Shown piece after piece: positions 28,728 through 37,364 of a stretch of DNA of 64,000 nt. The stretch spans positions 53,381-117,380 of the forward strand of contig NZ_FORD01000008.1 in NCBI RefSeq assembly GCF_900113925.1, written 5' to 3'. Each line of letters begins with the position of its first letter. The stretch's first letter is position 1. The notes below the pieces were generated by a model. It searched no databases, had not been told where the DNA came from, and saw only the letters and a program-made list of their open reading frames with translations. The position numbers were made by a program, and so were the translations under genes. This DNA comes from Nitrosomonas sp. Nm34 (GTDB taxonomy: Bacteria; Pseudomonadota; Gammaproteobacteria; Burkholderiales; Nitrosomonadaceae).

Positions 28728-29327
28728 CTAGACATAATTATTTGCAAAATCTCCAAAATGATGGCTATCAAAAAAAATATTAACTCTTAATTCTAGAATA
28801 TCCCTTTCACGTTTAAATTCTCTCCCTTGAAGTATGTAATAAAATGCCCCCTGTTTTGTTAGATAATTATCTAAATTCCCATGCACTTCAGTTACTTTAG
28901 CAAATTTGTCATAACAAGGCTTTGATAGTCTTTCTTTCGTTTTAGAAGAAATATTTGATCCACTTAAATCTAATATAAAATCTTTCTCACATAATCTCTC
29001 TGCTATTTGTTCTAATTTTCTCTTGAAAGGATCAAATTCCATTCCTTCTGGTTTTTTCAAGATAATATGATAATGAGGATGGAAATACATATTCTCTTCT
29101 ACAACAATACCTTTTAATGACTCATACTTTTTATTCTTTCCAAAAACAAATCTATTAACTAATCTAATAATTTCATCAATAATTGGTTCTAGAGTTATTC
29201 CTTCAATAGCAAATTTCTTTAATCTTATATGTGGTTCACTGATTGTTAACATAAGGGAATCATTTTCCTTAAATTTATTAATGAATTTCCTAATATCAGA
29301 TTTATAAAATTTTGTTGTTTTCTTCAT
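28728..29327 (-). CDS. HUH-type Rep-like endonuclease
   Basis: 199 residues, very AT-rich, basic. GIVVEENMYFHPHYHIILKKP near residue 75 contains the HUH motif (HYH in a strand). About 70 residues later VHGNLDNYLTKQG gives the expected helix with catalytic Tyr followed by LTK, the order seen in rolling-circle Rep and plasmid or phage initiators. It could nick the element or a coexisting single-strand replicon. It is not one of the large named Rep families that I can recognise by eye, so the call rests on motif order. Confidence 0.65.
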   Translation of the reverse strand: MKKTTKFYKSDIRKFINKFKENDSLMLTISEPHIRLKKFAIEGITLEPIIDEIIRLVNRFVFGKNKKYESLKGIVVEENMYFHPHYHIILKKPEGMEFDPFKRKLEQIAERLCEKDFILDLSGSNISSKTKERLSKPCYDKFAKVTEVHGNLDNYLTKQGAFYYILQGREFKRERDILELRVNIFFDSHHFGDFANNYV

Positions 29328-29610
29328 TTATATTTTCTTTTTAATCTTTAATTTTTTATTTAGAATACTTTTCAATCAAGCAAGATTCTAGAAACCATGT
29401 GCTTTTTAGCCATAGCAGTAAATTAAAATTTTCTGGCAATACAAGGGTCACAGAATTACTGGTCACTATGACCCAAGAAAAATAATTGCCGATTTATTCC
29501 CCATTTACCTGATCCACCCTGAGAGATGCTTAAATCAATGTATCTGGTTTGATGCTTTTTTATTTATTTATAAAAACTAATTTTTTTTAATTTTAAAAAC
29601 ACCTTCTGTT

Positions 29611-29874
29611 TCAGGTATGAGGTGAAGGAATAGAATTAATGCATTCATGCAAAGAATTGCAGGAATTAGAAGAACTAGTTTTTGGTGGGTAGAAATAGAA
29701 AAGTAGTTTACTACTTGGGTTTAATGAAGACTTTTGCTGATTTAAATTTTCATAAAATCCAATCGTAATTACATATTTTTCTTTGAAGAGATTTTTAGCA
29801 GAACTTTTAGATTTAAGTTCTTGGAAGGCATCATCAAATAATGATGGACTGGTACTACTGCTTTTGTTAAGCAT
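29611..29874 (-). CDS. Hypothetical Ser/Lys-rich small protein
   Basis: 87 residues, Ser-rich, with AAGGA eleven bases upstream of the ATG. It follows the direction of the HUH gene, lying upstream of it. Composition is odd and no family is recognised; it could be spurious. Confidence 0.35.
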   Translation of the reverse strand: MLNKSSSTSPSLFDDAFQELKSKSSAKNLFKEKYVITIGFYENLNQQKSSLNPSSKLLFYFYPPKTSSSNSCNSLHECINSIPSPHT

Positions 29875-30272
29875 TTCTTGAAATTCCTTTTTAAAAACTA
29901 ATGGGTGAGAATCAAGAGTGTGTATTTGGTGAGTCTGAATGGCAGGAATATCAAGAAAAAAACCATTCAGAATTTCGATGGCTTCTCAAACCACTGTCAC
30001 CAAATACACTGCATAACAAAAACTTCAGTAAATGTTAAATAATTTTCCTTACATTACTATTTATTGCGCATTGCGCTGAAATTTTTCAAATTTTATGGAA
30101 TTTATTGCTCAATATCTTTTCTTCAATATTCAACCCAGATAATGGATCACATAAACAAAATTATTTCTGACAATAATGCTAAACCACCAGAATTAATTCA
30201 TGGAAGAAGTAAGAAAAAATCATTCCTCTTGAGCAACCGATTTCCAAAAGGGAGATACACACATACTCCTTT

Positions 30273-30488
30273 TTATTGACTAACTCTGTAGTTTATTGGG
30301 TCAGCAAGCCATCTGTGCACTTCTGAATTATCATAAAAAGTGCATCTGATCCCCAGTCTTTCCGGTTGAGGTGCTCTCCCTACTAGGGCTAATTGTCGAA
30401 ATTTTTCGCGAGAAACAGGGATAAATCTCTTGATTTGTGACCAGCGAGATTTTCCGATGAGGGGAAGTTCTGAATTGACGTTCGTCAT
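30273..30488 (-). CDS. AlpA-like regulator next to the integrase
   Basis: 71 residues from the ATG at 30488, with GGAG 11 bases upstream; an upstream GTG at 30500 overlaps that site. SRWSQIKRFIPVSREKFRQLALVGRAPQPERLGIRCTFYDNSEVHRWLADP has the AlpA-type winged-helix layout. Genes of this type often sit beside integrases and act as directionality or activation factors, so this is the best excisionase candidate of the element. Confidence 0.75.
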   Translation of the reverse strand: MTNVNSELPLIGKSRWSQIKRFIPVSREKFRQLALVGRAPQPERLGIRCTFYDNSEVHRWLADPINYRVSQ

Positions 30489-30717
30489 TAATTGTAACAC
30501 TCCGTTGTTAATTATTGCCTGAGTGTTACGGCATTGCTACGGAATGAGCAATAGTAATCACCCAGACTTAAAAAATATGTCTTGGTTATTCATTTCACTT
30601 TTCCATAACAAATCAAAATATAATATAAAATGCTTTGCGAATTTACTTATTTACCATATTCGTTAGATCATTAGTTTAAAATTATACTCTACATTGATAA
30701 ATAATACAAGAGCATTT

Positions 30718-31917
30718 TTATTTTTTAGTGTTTTTGTTTTGCCTTAATTCATCAAGATAATCTGCCCATTTCTGCATCATTTTAGTTCGCTCGGGAAGAT
30801 GCTCAGAATAATCGTAGGCTCGCGATACTGCATTCCCAACAAGATGGCCAAGCTGTAATTCAACGTGTTCTCGTGGAGTTTGTTGTTCACGTAATATCGT
30901 TGCAGCTATCCCTCGGAAGCCGTGCCCTGTCATACGTCCTTTATAACCAAGACGATAAATCGCAAATAAAATAGTGTTTTTGTTCATTGGTCGCCTGTTA
31001 TTACGTGCATTAGGGAATAATAAAGGAAGACCACCAGTTATCTTTCTGATATTCTGAAGCACAGATATGGCTTGATTTGATAAAGGCACAATGTGCTGTT
31101 TTTTCATCTTCATGCGCTCAGCAGGTATGTGCCATTGTCTTGCCTCCCAATCGATCTCCTCCCATCTTGCACCAAATAATTCATTAGTACGAACAAAGGT
31201 GAAAGCCATCAATTGCAAAGCAAACTTGGTCAATGGATTTCCACTATATGCTTCAATTTTTCTCAGAAACTCGGGCAAATCCTTTTTATCTAATCTTGCA
31301 AAATTAGTGGATCTAGTAGTTTTCAGCACATCAGAGGCCCTAATATCAGTTGCTGGATTGCGCTCTGCAAGCCCATGCCCAACCGCATAGCGATAGATCT
31401 GACCACAAGTGTTTAATGCTCGCTTGGCTATATCCATAGCTCCACGTAATTCAATTTTTTTGATCACTCCTAAAAGAGTTGGCGCAGTTATCTCTGTAAC
31501 TGGCTTATTGCCGATCATGGGAAAGATATCCGCTTCTAACCTACGAATTACGTAATTGGCATGACGCTCAGTTTTAGAAGATTTCCAATTATCCCACCAT
31601 TGTCGTGCAACCGATTCAAAGCCATTTTCAATCGCTATTGTCTTAGCTAACTTCTTCTCTTGCCTATACTGTGATGGGTCAATACCTCCTCTTAATAATT
31701 TTTTCGCATCATCCCGCATTTCTCTAGCCGCTTTTAGGGATACCCCTGGGTAAGTACCAAGAGACAGCATTTTTGCTTTGCCATGATAACGGTACCTGAA
31801 CCGCCACCACTTAGAACCATTCGGCTGAATTAATAATACGAGATTGTTACCATCAGACAACCTAGAAGGTTTATTTTCTGCTATAGCTTTTTTAATCATG
31901 CGATCAGTCAGTGTCAT
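30718..31917 (-). CDS. P4-type tyrosine integrase
   Basis: 399 residues from the ATG at 31917 (AGGG nine bases upstream; an in-frame ATG lies at 31926). An N-terminal DUF4102 arm-binding domain (LTDRMIKKA … LGTYPGVSLKAAREMRDDAKKLL) and core-binding domain are followed by the catalytic domain. In numbering from the upstream Met the catalytic residues are Arg246 (FVRTNELFGARW), His335 and Arg338 (HGFR), His361 (LGH) and Tyr371 (AYDYSEH). All are present, so the enzyme should be active. It starts about 170 bp inside the right attachment core and reads inward. Most P4-type integrases use tRNA genes; here the target is a protein gene. Confidence 0.96.
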   Translation of the reverse strand: MTLTDRMIKKAIAENKPSRLSDGNNLVLLIQPNGSKWWRFRYRYHGKAKMLSLGTYPGVSLKAAREMRDDAKKLLRGGIDPSQYRQEKKLAKTIAIENGFESVARQWWDNWKSSKTERHANYVIRRLEADIFPMIGNKPVTEITAPTLLGVIKKIELRGAMDIAKRALNTCGQIYRYAVGHGLAERNPATDIRASDVLKTTRSTNFARLDKKDLPEFLRKIEAYSGNPLTKFALQLMAFTFVRTNELFGARWEEIDWEARQWHIPAERMKMKKQHIVPLSNQAISVLQNIRKITGGLPLLFPNARNNRRPMNKNTILFAIYRLGYKGRMTGHGFRGIAATILREQQTPREHVELQLGHLVGNAVSRAYDYSEHLPERTKMMQKWADYLDELRQNKNTKK

Positions 31918-31959
31918 TATGAGCATCCCTGTGATTAATCATGAAAGTTACTCTCTATT

Positions 31960-31988
31960 TTACTCACATATATGTCTTGTTACTCACA
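31960..31988 (+). promoter_or_regulatory. Paired integrase arm-site candidates, right end
   Basis: TTACTCACA at 31960-31968 and 31980-31988, the same nonamer and orientation as the pair at the left end. The longer word TTGTTACTCACAT is shared exactly (9897-9909 and 31977-31989). The sites overlap the integrase promoter region, so they may also let the integrase repress itself. Confidence 0.65.
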
Positions 31989-32066
31989 TTTTCAACTATT
32001 GACTACAGTTAGCAAAATATTCTCTATACTATTTGTTTTAGCTAATTTTATGGAAAATAACAGCCA

Positions 32067-34529
32067 TTAATTTGCATTAATATGAATGCCATATACGGAT
32101 TCCTTCAATGTCTCATAACCTTGCTGCATCAACTCCGTTTGCGTAGTTGATAAAGATACAAATACTCTTCTTATACTTGTACCATCACTAATCGGCACCG
32201 GATTCACTATGTTTTGTGATCCATTACCCAAAGTTACCCGGTCTGTACTTACCGTTACAAAAGGTGAAGCATTAAAACGCTCTAATACACTGAGAATTCC
32301 TACTGTTTCCTGCTGCTGTTGCAGAAGCGTTTGGTATTCTTCGCGCATTGGTAGGCTAAGTGCATCTACAACACTGCTATCCGTTGAATCCCAATAACTA
32401 AGATGTTTATCATAATCTGGCCATGATTGGCCCGGGATCAAATAAAACAGGTAATAACCTTTGTCTACAGCCTGATCGACACTGGTTTTCATAGTAGAAG
32501 TTTCAGCCCAGGCAATTAACAAGTCATCCAGCAATGCTCTCTGTCCAGCATAGCTAGTCTGGCTAACGTAATTTTTGACTAGATTGGTTAAGTCTGGAGA
32601 CAAGCTGGCTGCTTCTCGCAAATCACGCACCAGACCAGATCCTTTTGCGTTTGGCAGACTGAATGCTTCCTCTGTAAGTGGAATGCTATTAACAAACTCC
32701 CGGTAAAACGGATTATTGGCAAGGTCCAGGTTACCTGTCTGCCCCTCACCATCTATAGTCAAATGCGCCGCTGAGGCCGTTTGCACATTGCCGTTACCAA
32801 GATTGACATTTTTGGTGGTGGCTTTTAAATTAATACTAACCACACCCAGTTGTGATAATAAAAACAACTCATTGGCTGTGGAAATACCATTCTGGTCCAG
32901 GTCTTGCCAAACCCGCACCTGCGAGAATTGCGCATCATTCTGATTAAATAATCCATCTGCATCGGAATCGAGATCCGATAATGCATCAAAACCATTGATA
33001 GCTAGTTTTCCATCTGATTTTACGGTATCGACTCCAAACAGCTCTGCCCCTGTATCAATGGTGCCATTGTCATTACGATCCAGTACCAGAAAACCATCAT
33101 CTTTCCCCACCCATCCTGTACCGGTTTTAATACCATCACCATCATGATCAAAGACAATCGAGCCATTGATACCGATGGTTTCGATACCGTCATTGTCCAG
33201 ATCAAGCACCAACGGATCTATCCGAGGCGGTACCCAGTTTTTGAATTGGAGAAAGAAATTATTAACGGTGTTTAATATACCCGCAAGATCACCTAGATCT
33301 TGCATAACAACAGTACTGAGACGATTGATTGCCCACGAAAAATCTTCTGCAAGATTCTGGAAAAAGAGCGCCATATCGATACTTGTCACATCCCTATACA
33401 AATCCTCGAAAAGCTTCTCCCCAGCCAGCCCGCCAAAGTAGCCACCAGCCAATCCAGCTACTCCCGTTATTACCATGCCGGCTCCGACACCAACATTGAT
33501 ACCAGGCGCCAGCAGAAGGCCTGCTACAAGCGCAGCAGAGGCCGTTCCAGCGGCAAAACCACCTACTAAACTACCAGCATGTGCAGCTAAAATTGCACCT
33601 GCCTCATTAGGATTTCCACTATTATAGGCATGCTGCGCCTGTGCGATAGCCAAAGCTGTGCCTAGAACATCTCCAACCAAACCTGCCTTGTTGAGTAAAT
33701 CACCATATTTGACATACAGAGTCATATCGCTATTTGTCAAATGCATATCCTCTAATAATGCCAATCTGCTAACATCAACACCTGCAGGAATTTCCTTGGC
33801 TGGCAATCCAAGTGCTCTTCCCAAATAAGTATTCGTATCAATATATAGCTTACCTGAACTATCACGCCCCACATTCATACCCGCCAGATCTGCATTGGAT
33901 GTAGCGCGAATTAGATCGACTAGCTCTGTCTTTGCAGCATTCTCACTATTCAATAATTTCTCCACCCGATACCGGTCTTGCCAATCCTGGAGATTAATAC
34001 CATTTACTTTCTGTCCGGGCTGAATAATTTTACTCAACAGAGCCGGGATTTCCGTTGCCACAGCAACACTACCGTCAGGTGCATGCGGCATAATCAAGCG
34101 GAAATCTCCTGTATGGCTGTTCACAAGCCGTGCTGAAGCCTCATCCCAAAAACTGGTATTGTTGATGCGAACACCATTCTCATTGGCCCCCAAATATAAA
34201 GCATTAAAACTCACTCCTTCACGAACAGCAGCTTTTCCTAGTGCTGCTATAAATTCATCATTTTTTAAAAATTCACCTAACTGTGTATCCACGATTGTCT
34301 TCACGGTGGAGCCATTTGATAGAGATTCTGCAAAATCTAAAGCTTTAAATTCTCTATAACCAGTAAGTGGATCTGTAATTTCTCCCACACCCCCGCTATA
34401 CAGCAATATAGTTGAATTTCCTGCACTGATATCTATGGTATTTGCCAATGCTCGTAGTTCGTTAACAGACATCGGATTACTAGCACCATTTCTGGCAATA
34501 ATTTCATTAATTGCGGATTGCGCATCCAT
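32067..34529 (-). CDS. Giant RTX protein, N-terminal half (gene split by island)
   Basis: 820 residues. AGGAG lies ten bases before the ATG. No classical signal peptide. Residues about 300-370 are a Gly/Ala-rich hydrophobic stretch that could insert in a membrane. Around residue 440 comes DPLVLDLDNDGIE, then EF-hand-like loops (DHDGDGI, DRNDNGTIDTGAELFG, DSDADGLFNQNDAQF, DLDQNGISTANELF), the usual head of giant type I-secreted RTX proteins. There is no RTX nonapeptide array, which such proteins need. The sequence ends YETLKESVYG and then six island-encoded residues (IHINAN) and a stop. The missing part is the 2215-9876 ORF. A truncated product is likely; it lacks the C-terminal secretion signal. 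Confidence 0.88.
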   Translation of the reverse strand: MDAQSAINEIIARNGASNPMSVNELRALANTIDISAGNSTILLYSGGVGEITDPLTGYREFKALDFAESLSNGSTVKTIVDTQLGEFLKNDEFIAALGKAAVREGVSFNALYLGANENGVRINNTSFWDEASARLVNSHTGDFRLIMPHAPDGSVAVATEIPALLSKIIQPGQKVNGINLQDWQDRYRVEKLLNSENAAKTELVDLIRATSNADLAGMNVGRDSSGKLYIDTNTYLGRALGLPAKEIPAGVDVSRLALLEDMHLTNSDMTLYVKYGDLLNKAGLVGDVLGTALAIAQAQHAYNSGNPNEAGAILAAHAGSLVGGFAAGTASAALVAGLLLAPGINVGVGAGMVITGVAGLAGGYFGGLAGEKLFEDLYRDVTSIDMALFFQNLAEDFSWAINRLSTVVMQDLGDLAGILNTVNNFFLQFKNWVPPRIDPLVLDLDNDGIETIGINGSIVFDHDGDGIKTGTGWVGKDDGFLVLDRNDNGTIDTGAELFGVDTVKSDGKLAINGFDALSDLDSDADGLFNQNDAQFSQVRVWQDLDQNGISTANELFLLSQLGVVSINLKATTKNVNLGNGNVQTASAAHLTIDGEGQTGNLDLANNPFYREFVNSIPLTEEAFSLPNAKGSGLVRDLREAASLSPDLTNLVKNYVSQTSYAGQRALLDDLLIAWAETSTMKTSVDQAVDKGYYLFYLIPGQSWPDYDKHLSYWDSTDSSVVDALSLPMREEYQTLLQQQQETVGILSVLERFNASPFVTVSTDRVTLGNGSQNIVNPVPISDGTSIRRVFVSLSTTQTELMQQGYETLKESVYGIHINAN
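32089..32096. repeat. Right attachment core (direct repeat copy 2)
   Basis: CCATATAC followed by ggATTC; see the left copy at 9830. Cores are 22,259 bp apart. Joining RTX sequence right of this core to RTX sequence left of the other keeps the reading frame (…KESVYG-SLVLQTRL…). Confidence 0.82.
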
Positions 34530-34541
34530 CTTTTGAAGCTC

Positions 34542-34889
34542 CTATAGATTAGCGGCAAAAGTAACTGTCAAGCTTTCGACATATTCGCGAGAAGACGCAA
34601 AACCATAAGCATCCAGAGCTTCTTCAATCAGCGCATGCAATCGGGATTTGTCTTGTTTTAGATGAGGTGGAGCAATAATTCTTACAACGCGCCACTCTAT
34701 TTGATAGGCATGCTGTAACTGCTTTATTCTTTGAAAAGCATCAAAATTGACATTTTCTCCGGCAATATTAAGATTAAATTCTATCGGCTCCTGTGGTCTT
34801 CCACCGCCAGATTTTTTCAGAACAAGCTTCCTTTCCTGATCTATGGTTTGCCATGTACCATCTTCTTTTCTTTCATTCACAAATGCCAT
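34542..34889 (-). CDS. Conserved small protein paired with the RTX gene
   Basis: 115 residues from the ATG at 34889, chosen because GGAG lies eight bases upstream; an in-frame ATG at 34922 would add eleven residues. A soluble protein with a beta-rich start (RKLVLKKSGGGRPQEPIEFNLNIAGENVNFDAF) and a helical end. It stops 12 bases before the RTX start, so the two are one operon. It could be an accessory or chaperone of the RTX protein; this is inferred from position only. Confidence 0.72.
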   Translation of the reverse strand: MAFVNERKEDGTWQTIDQERKLVLKKSGGGRPQEPIEFNLNIAGENVNFDAFQRIKQLQHAYQIEWRVVRIIAPPHLKQDKSRLHALIEEALDAYGFASSREYVESLTVTFAANL

Positions 34890-34922
34890 TTCACGATCTC
34901 CACTGCTATAAACCATCATCAC

Positions 34923-35575
34923 AAATAAGTATTAGGATTAGGAGCAAAGCTTCATACCCTTTGCGTTAACAATTTTTCTTGCTTCACTTTTAATCCGCTC
35001 TTCTATTGCTGGGTACTAAATAATTTGTACAGATGCGCTTGCATCACAGTCATTTTATTCATGAAAAAATCGGATTGCAGCGTATAAACGGTAAGAAACC
35101 AATTCAAACCGACAATCCCACAAACAGCAAAAAAATAATGCAATCTTTTTTTATTTCAATTTGTCGAAATTATTAACGCCACAAAGATTATTTACTTTAG
35201 ATAATATTTATGACTATGTGCTATTTGATTCAATTCAGTAAAAATTGAGTTAGATAGCAAAAATCTTAAAACGACTATCCTGCGGCATACCACAAGGTAT
35301 CGCGTCCTTTCTTTCAGGACGATCGTTTTTATATTAATTTTTAATACTCCACGAGGCGTGGAATTAGTCTCAAGAATTTAAATGAAATAGACGTAGCGCT
35401 GACTGTTTATCCAGAACCAATATTTTGAATGATCAAAGGAACACCTTTTTTGCGTAAAATAGCAATAAGAATCCCGAGGCTAGAGGCATTTCTGTTTTTT
35501 TTCGAGTGAAGATTGACTAGGCAAAAAAATTGGTGGCATCCAGCCGGAAATTGCACAGAAATGTGAAGTTAGCTT
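34923..35575. other. Intergenic with a hairpin and a coding remnant
   Basis: About 650 bases. CGTCCT and AGGACG form a hairpin near 35309-35327 followed by ATCGTTTTT on the + strand. TCCACG/CGTGGA near 35349 is a second small palindrome. On the minus strand a startless run ends …IAILRKKGVPLIIQNIGSG near 35420, possibly the tail of a lost gene. The RTX promoter should also be here. Confidence 0.4.
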
Positions 35576-36444
35576 AGGGTCTGTTGACGTTTTAAGATAA
35601 GTATTTCATAGATAAAAACAAACTCGTCATATTGGGATTCCTACACCACCAACAAAACGAGTTTGCGCTGCCCCGAATGATACTCAATGATGAGTACGGG
35701 TCGAAGCTGGAGAAGATTCTGCTTCAAGACTCGATTGATAACAAGCGCAATCTGCGCATGACGGTAGAAGGCATACTGTATCGAATGCGGGTTGGCTGTC
35801 CGTGGCGCGACCTGCCCCGGGTGTTCGGCTGCTGGAATTCTATCTATAAAAGATTCAATGCATGGTCATTGAGCAGGAAATGGCTCAATGTTTTCAAAGC
35901 ATTGGCTGTTGATCTGGATTGGGAATGGAGATTTATGGATGGCAGTTATGTTAAAGCGCATCAACATAGTGCGGGAGCAGCGAGTCAAGCATCGCAGGCT
36001 ATCGGGAGAAGCCGTGCAGGCAATACCACCAGGATCCATTTAGCGGTCGATGGTTATGGCTTGCCAGTTGAGTTTGAAATCACCGGTGGAGAAGTCAATG
36101 ACTGTTCTGCCGCACCTGATTCGATTGCCAGGTTGCCTGACGCAAAAGCAATAGTTGCAGACAAGGGCTATGACAGCGAATGGTTACGGGAACAGATAAC
36201 GAAGAAGGGAGCTCGGGCTGTGATACCGGGAAAGCGCAACTCGTTGAAGGGTAATGCAGATATGGATTGGGGTTTGTATCAATACCGGTATTTGGCGGAG
36301 AATGGGTGGAGAATGCTTTTGCCCGGCTAAAGCAGTATCGGGCAATAGCAACACGATACGACAAGCTGAAGTGAAATTACGAGAGTAGGGTAGCCATAGC
36401 GTGTGGATCTCTGTGGCTACCTATGTGAAATGTCAACAGACCCT
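35576..36444 (+). mobile_element. IS5-family insertion sequence, copy 1
   Basis: Ends are AGGGTCTGTTGACGTTT and, inverted, AAATGTCAACAGACCCT, so the terminal repeats match in 16 of 17 positions. The length of 869 bp is usual for this IS5 subgroup. Flanking bases do not form an obvious target duplication, which suggests later rearrangement. Confidence 0.88.
35632..36408 (+). pseudogene. IS5-family transposase, frameshifted
   Basis: The intact part reads MGFLHHQQNEFALPRM … with the first catalytic Asp in FMDGSYVKAH and the second in IVADKGYDSEW. Near 36296-36316 the sequence GGCGGAGAATGGGTGGAGAATG carries an apparent 10-11 bp tandem duplication that shifts the frame, so the ORF ends early at 36330. 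The proper frame resumes VENAFARLKQYRAIATRYDKLK and then meets a TGA at 36372 before NYES. Two lesions make the transposase inactive. Confidence 0.85.
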
Positions 36445-36457
36445 GGCAAGATTCCAG

Positions 36458-36931
36458 CTACAGCCGTGCAATAGTATGCAGTAGTTTCATAGACAATGTT
36501 GTCATCTCCATAATACTTTGCTCCGCCTCTCTGCGTTCAGTGATGTCCATGGATATGCCAATCAAACATACTGGTTTCCCGCATTTGTTATACAAAGGCT
36601 TCTTAGATGTGCGAACAATGCGTTTATGTCCAAGAGAATAATTTGGAATTATTCCTTCAAACTCAATTTGATGAAAACTCCTAAATACCTCTTTATCTCT
36701 TCCGAGAAATTGCCTCATTTGCTCTGATGAAAAAAATTGACTGCCGTCTGTTCCTTGTATGTTTTTAAAATTTATACCCCATTGCAATTCACAAGCTTTG
36801 TTCATTGCCAATATTTTACTCTCGGCATTTTTTATAAAAATAGCTAAAGGCAATAAATCTATTAATTCTTGAAATTCTAGTACGTCATCAGGAAAGGGGT
36901 AATGTGTAATCATTTTTATAAATCCATTCAT
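36458..36931 (-). CDS. PAS-domain protein, probably truncated
   Basis: 157 residues forming one PAS domain: LIDLLPLAIFIKNAESKILAMNKACE at the start and KPVCLIGISMDITERREAEQSIMEM, the usual PAC end, then a helix and a stop just before the IS end. PAS domains normally precede a GGDEF, EAL or kinase output domain, none of which is present. It therefore looks cut off between the two IS copies. A clear ribosome site is not visible. Confidence 0.7.
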   Translation of the reverse strand: MNGFIKMITHYPFPDDVLEFQELIDLLPLAIFIKNAESKILAMNKACELQWGINFKNIQGTDGSQFFSSEQMRQFLGRDKEVFRSFHQIEFEGIIPNYSLGHKRIVRTSKKPLYNKCGKPVCLIGISMDITERREAEQSIMEMTTLSMKLLHTIARL

Positions 36932-37018
36932 TACATAGTGATGTAGTTCCCATTGTTTTTTAAAAAATACCGTGCATCAATCAAAATCAGAAAAATAAAC
37001 AATATAAAATTATAAGAT

Positions 37019-37285
37019 CCCGCAGCCGAACGCCTGGGGTAGGTCGCACCAGGGCAGCCAACCCGCATTCGATACAGTTACACAGTATGCCTTCTACCGT
37101 CATGCGCAGATTGCGCTTATTATCAATCGATTCTTGAAGCAGAATCTTCTCCAGCTTCGACCAGTACTCATCATTGAGCCTCATTCGGGGCAGCGCAAAC
37201 TCGTTTTGTTGGTGGTGTAGGAATCCCAATATGACGAGTTTGTTTCTATCTATGAAATACTTATCTTAAAACGTCAACAGACCCT
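37019..37285 (-). mobile_element. IS5-family fragment, copy 2 (5' end only)
   Basis: In inverted orientation to copy 1, beginning with the same terminal AGGGTCTGTTGAC at 37285 and ending about 265 bp in, where similarity stops near TTCGGCTGC. It carries an eight-base insertion (TGTAACTG) after GGCATACTG that breaks the transposase frame. An ORF of 80 codons (36987-37229) spans it and is not functional. Confidence 0.85.
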
Positions 37286-37364
37286 AGCCTTTCCAGCGAT
37301 GACGGCAGCTTATAGTGAACAACCGATCAGCATTCAAGAATCACGACTCTAACCAGATGCACTA

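Larger units (their letters stand above)
9830..32096. mobile_element. 22.3-kb integrative element inserted in the RTX gene
   Basis: Bounded by CCATATAC at 9830-9837 and 32089-32096 in the same orientation. Contents include a P4-type tyrosine integrase 170 bp inside the right end, two AlpA-like regulators, a primase-helicase beside iterons, a DnaA-box cluster and an HUH Rep-like ORF. The rest is small exported or unknown proteins. Base composition is strikingly AT-rich against the flanks. No capsid, tail or conjugation genes were recognised, so it resembles a P4-like satellite or minimal integrative element. The cargo (thermonuclease, TerB-like, LprI-domain, glycine-zipper lipoprotein, three-repeat exported protein) has no obvious common theme. 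Confidence 0.88.

Noticed and set aside
30064..30279. 71-codon + strand ORF
   Set aside because: It overlaps the end of the AlpA-like gene and has no ribosome site or recognisable domain.
32037..32110. A tRNA gene as integration target
   Set aside because: No cloverleaf can be formed at either boundary; the conserved core lies inside RTX codons.
36987..37229. 80-codon ORF starting MGFLHHQQNEF
   Set aside because: It is the broken 5' end of IS5 copy 2 running into flanking sequence, not a gene.
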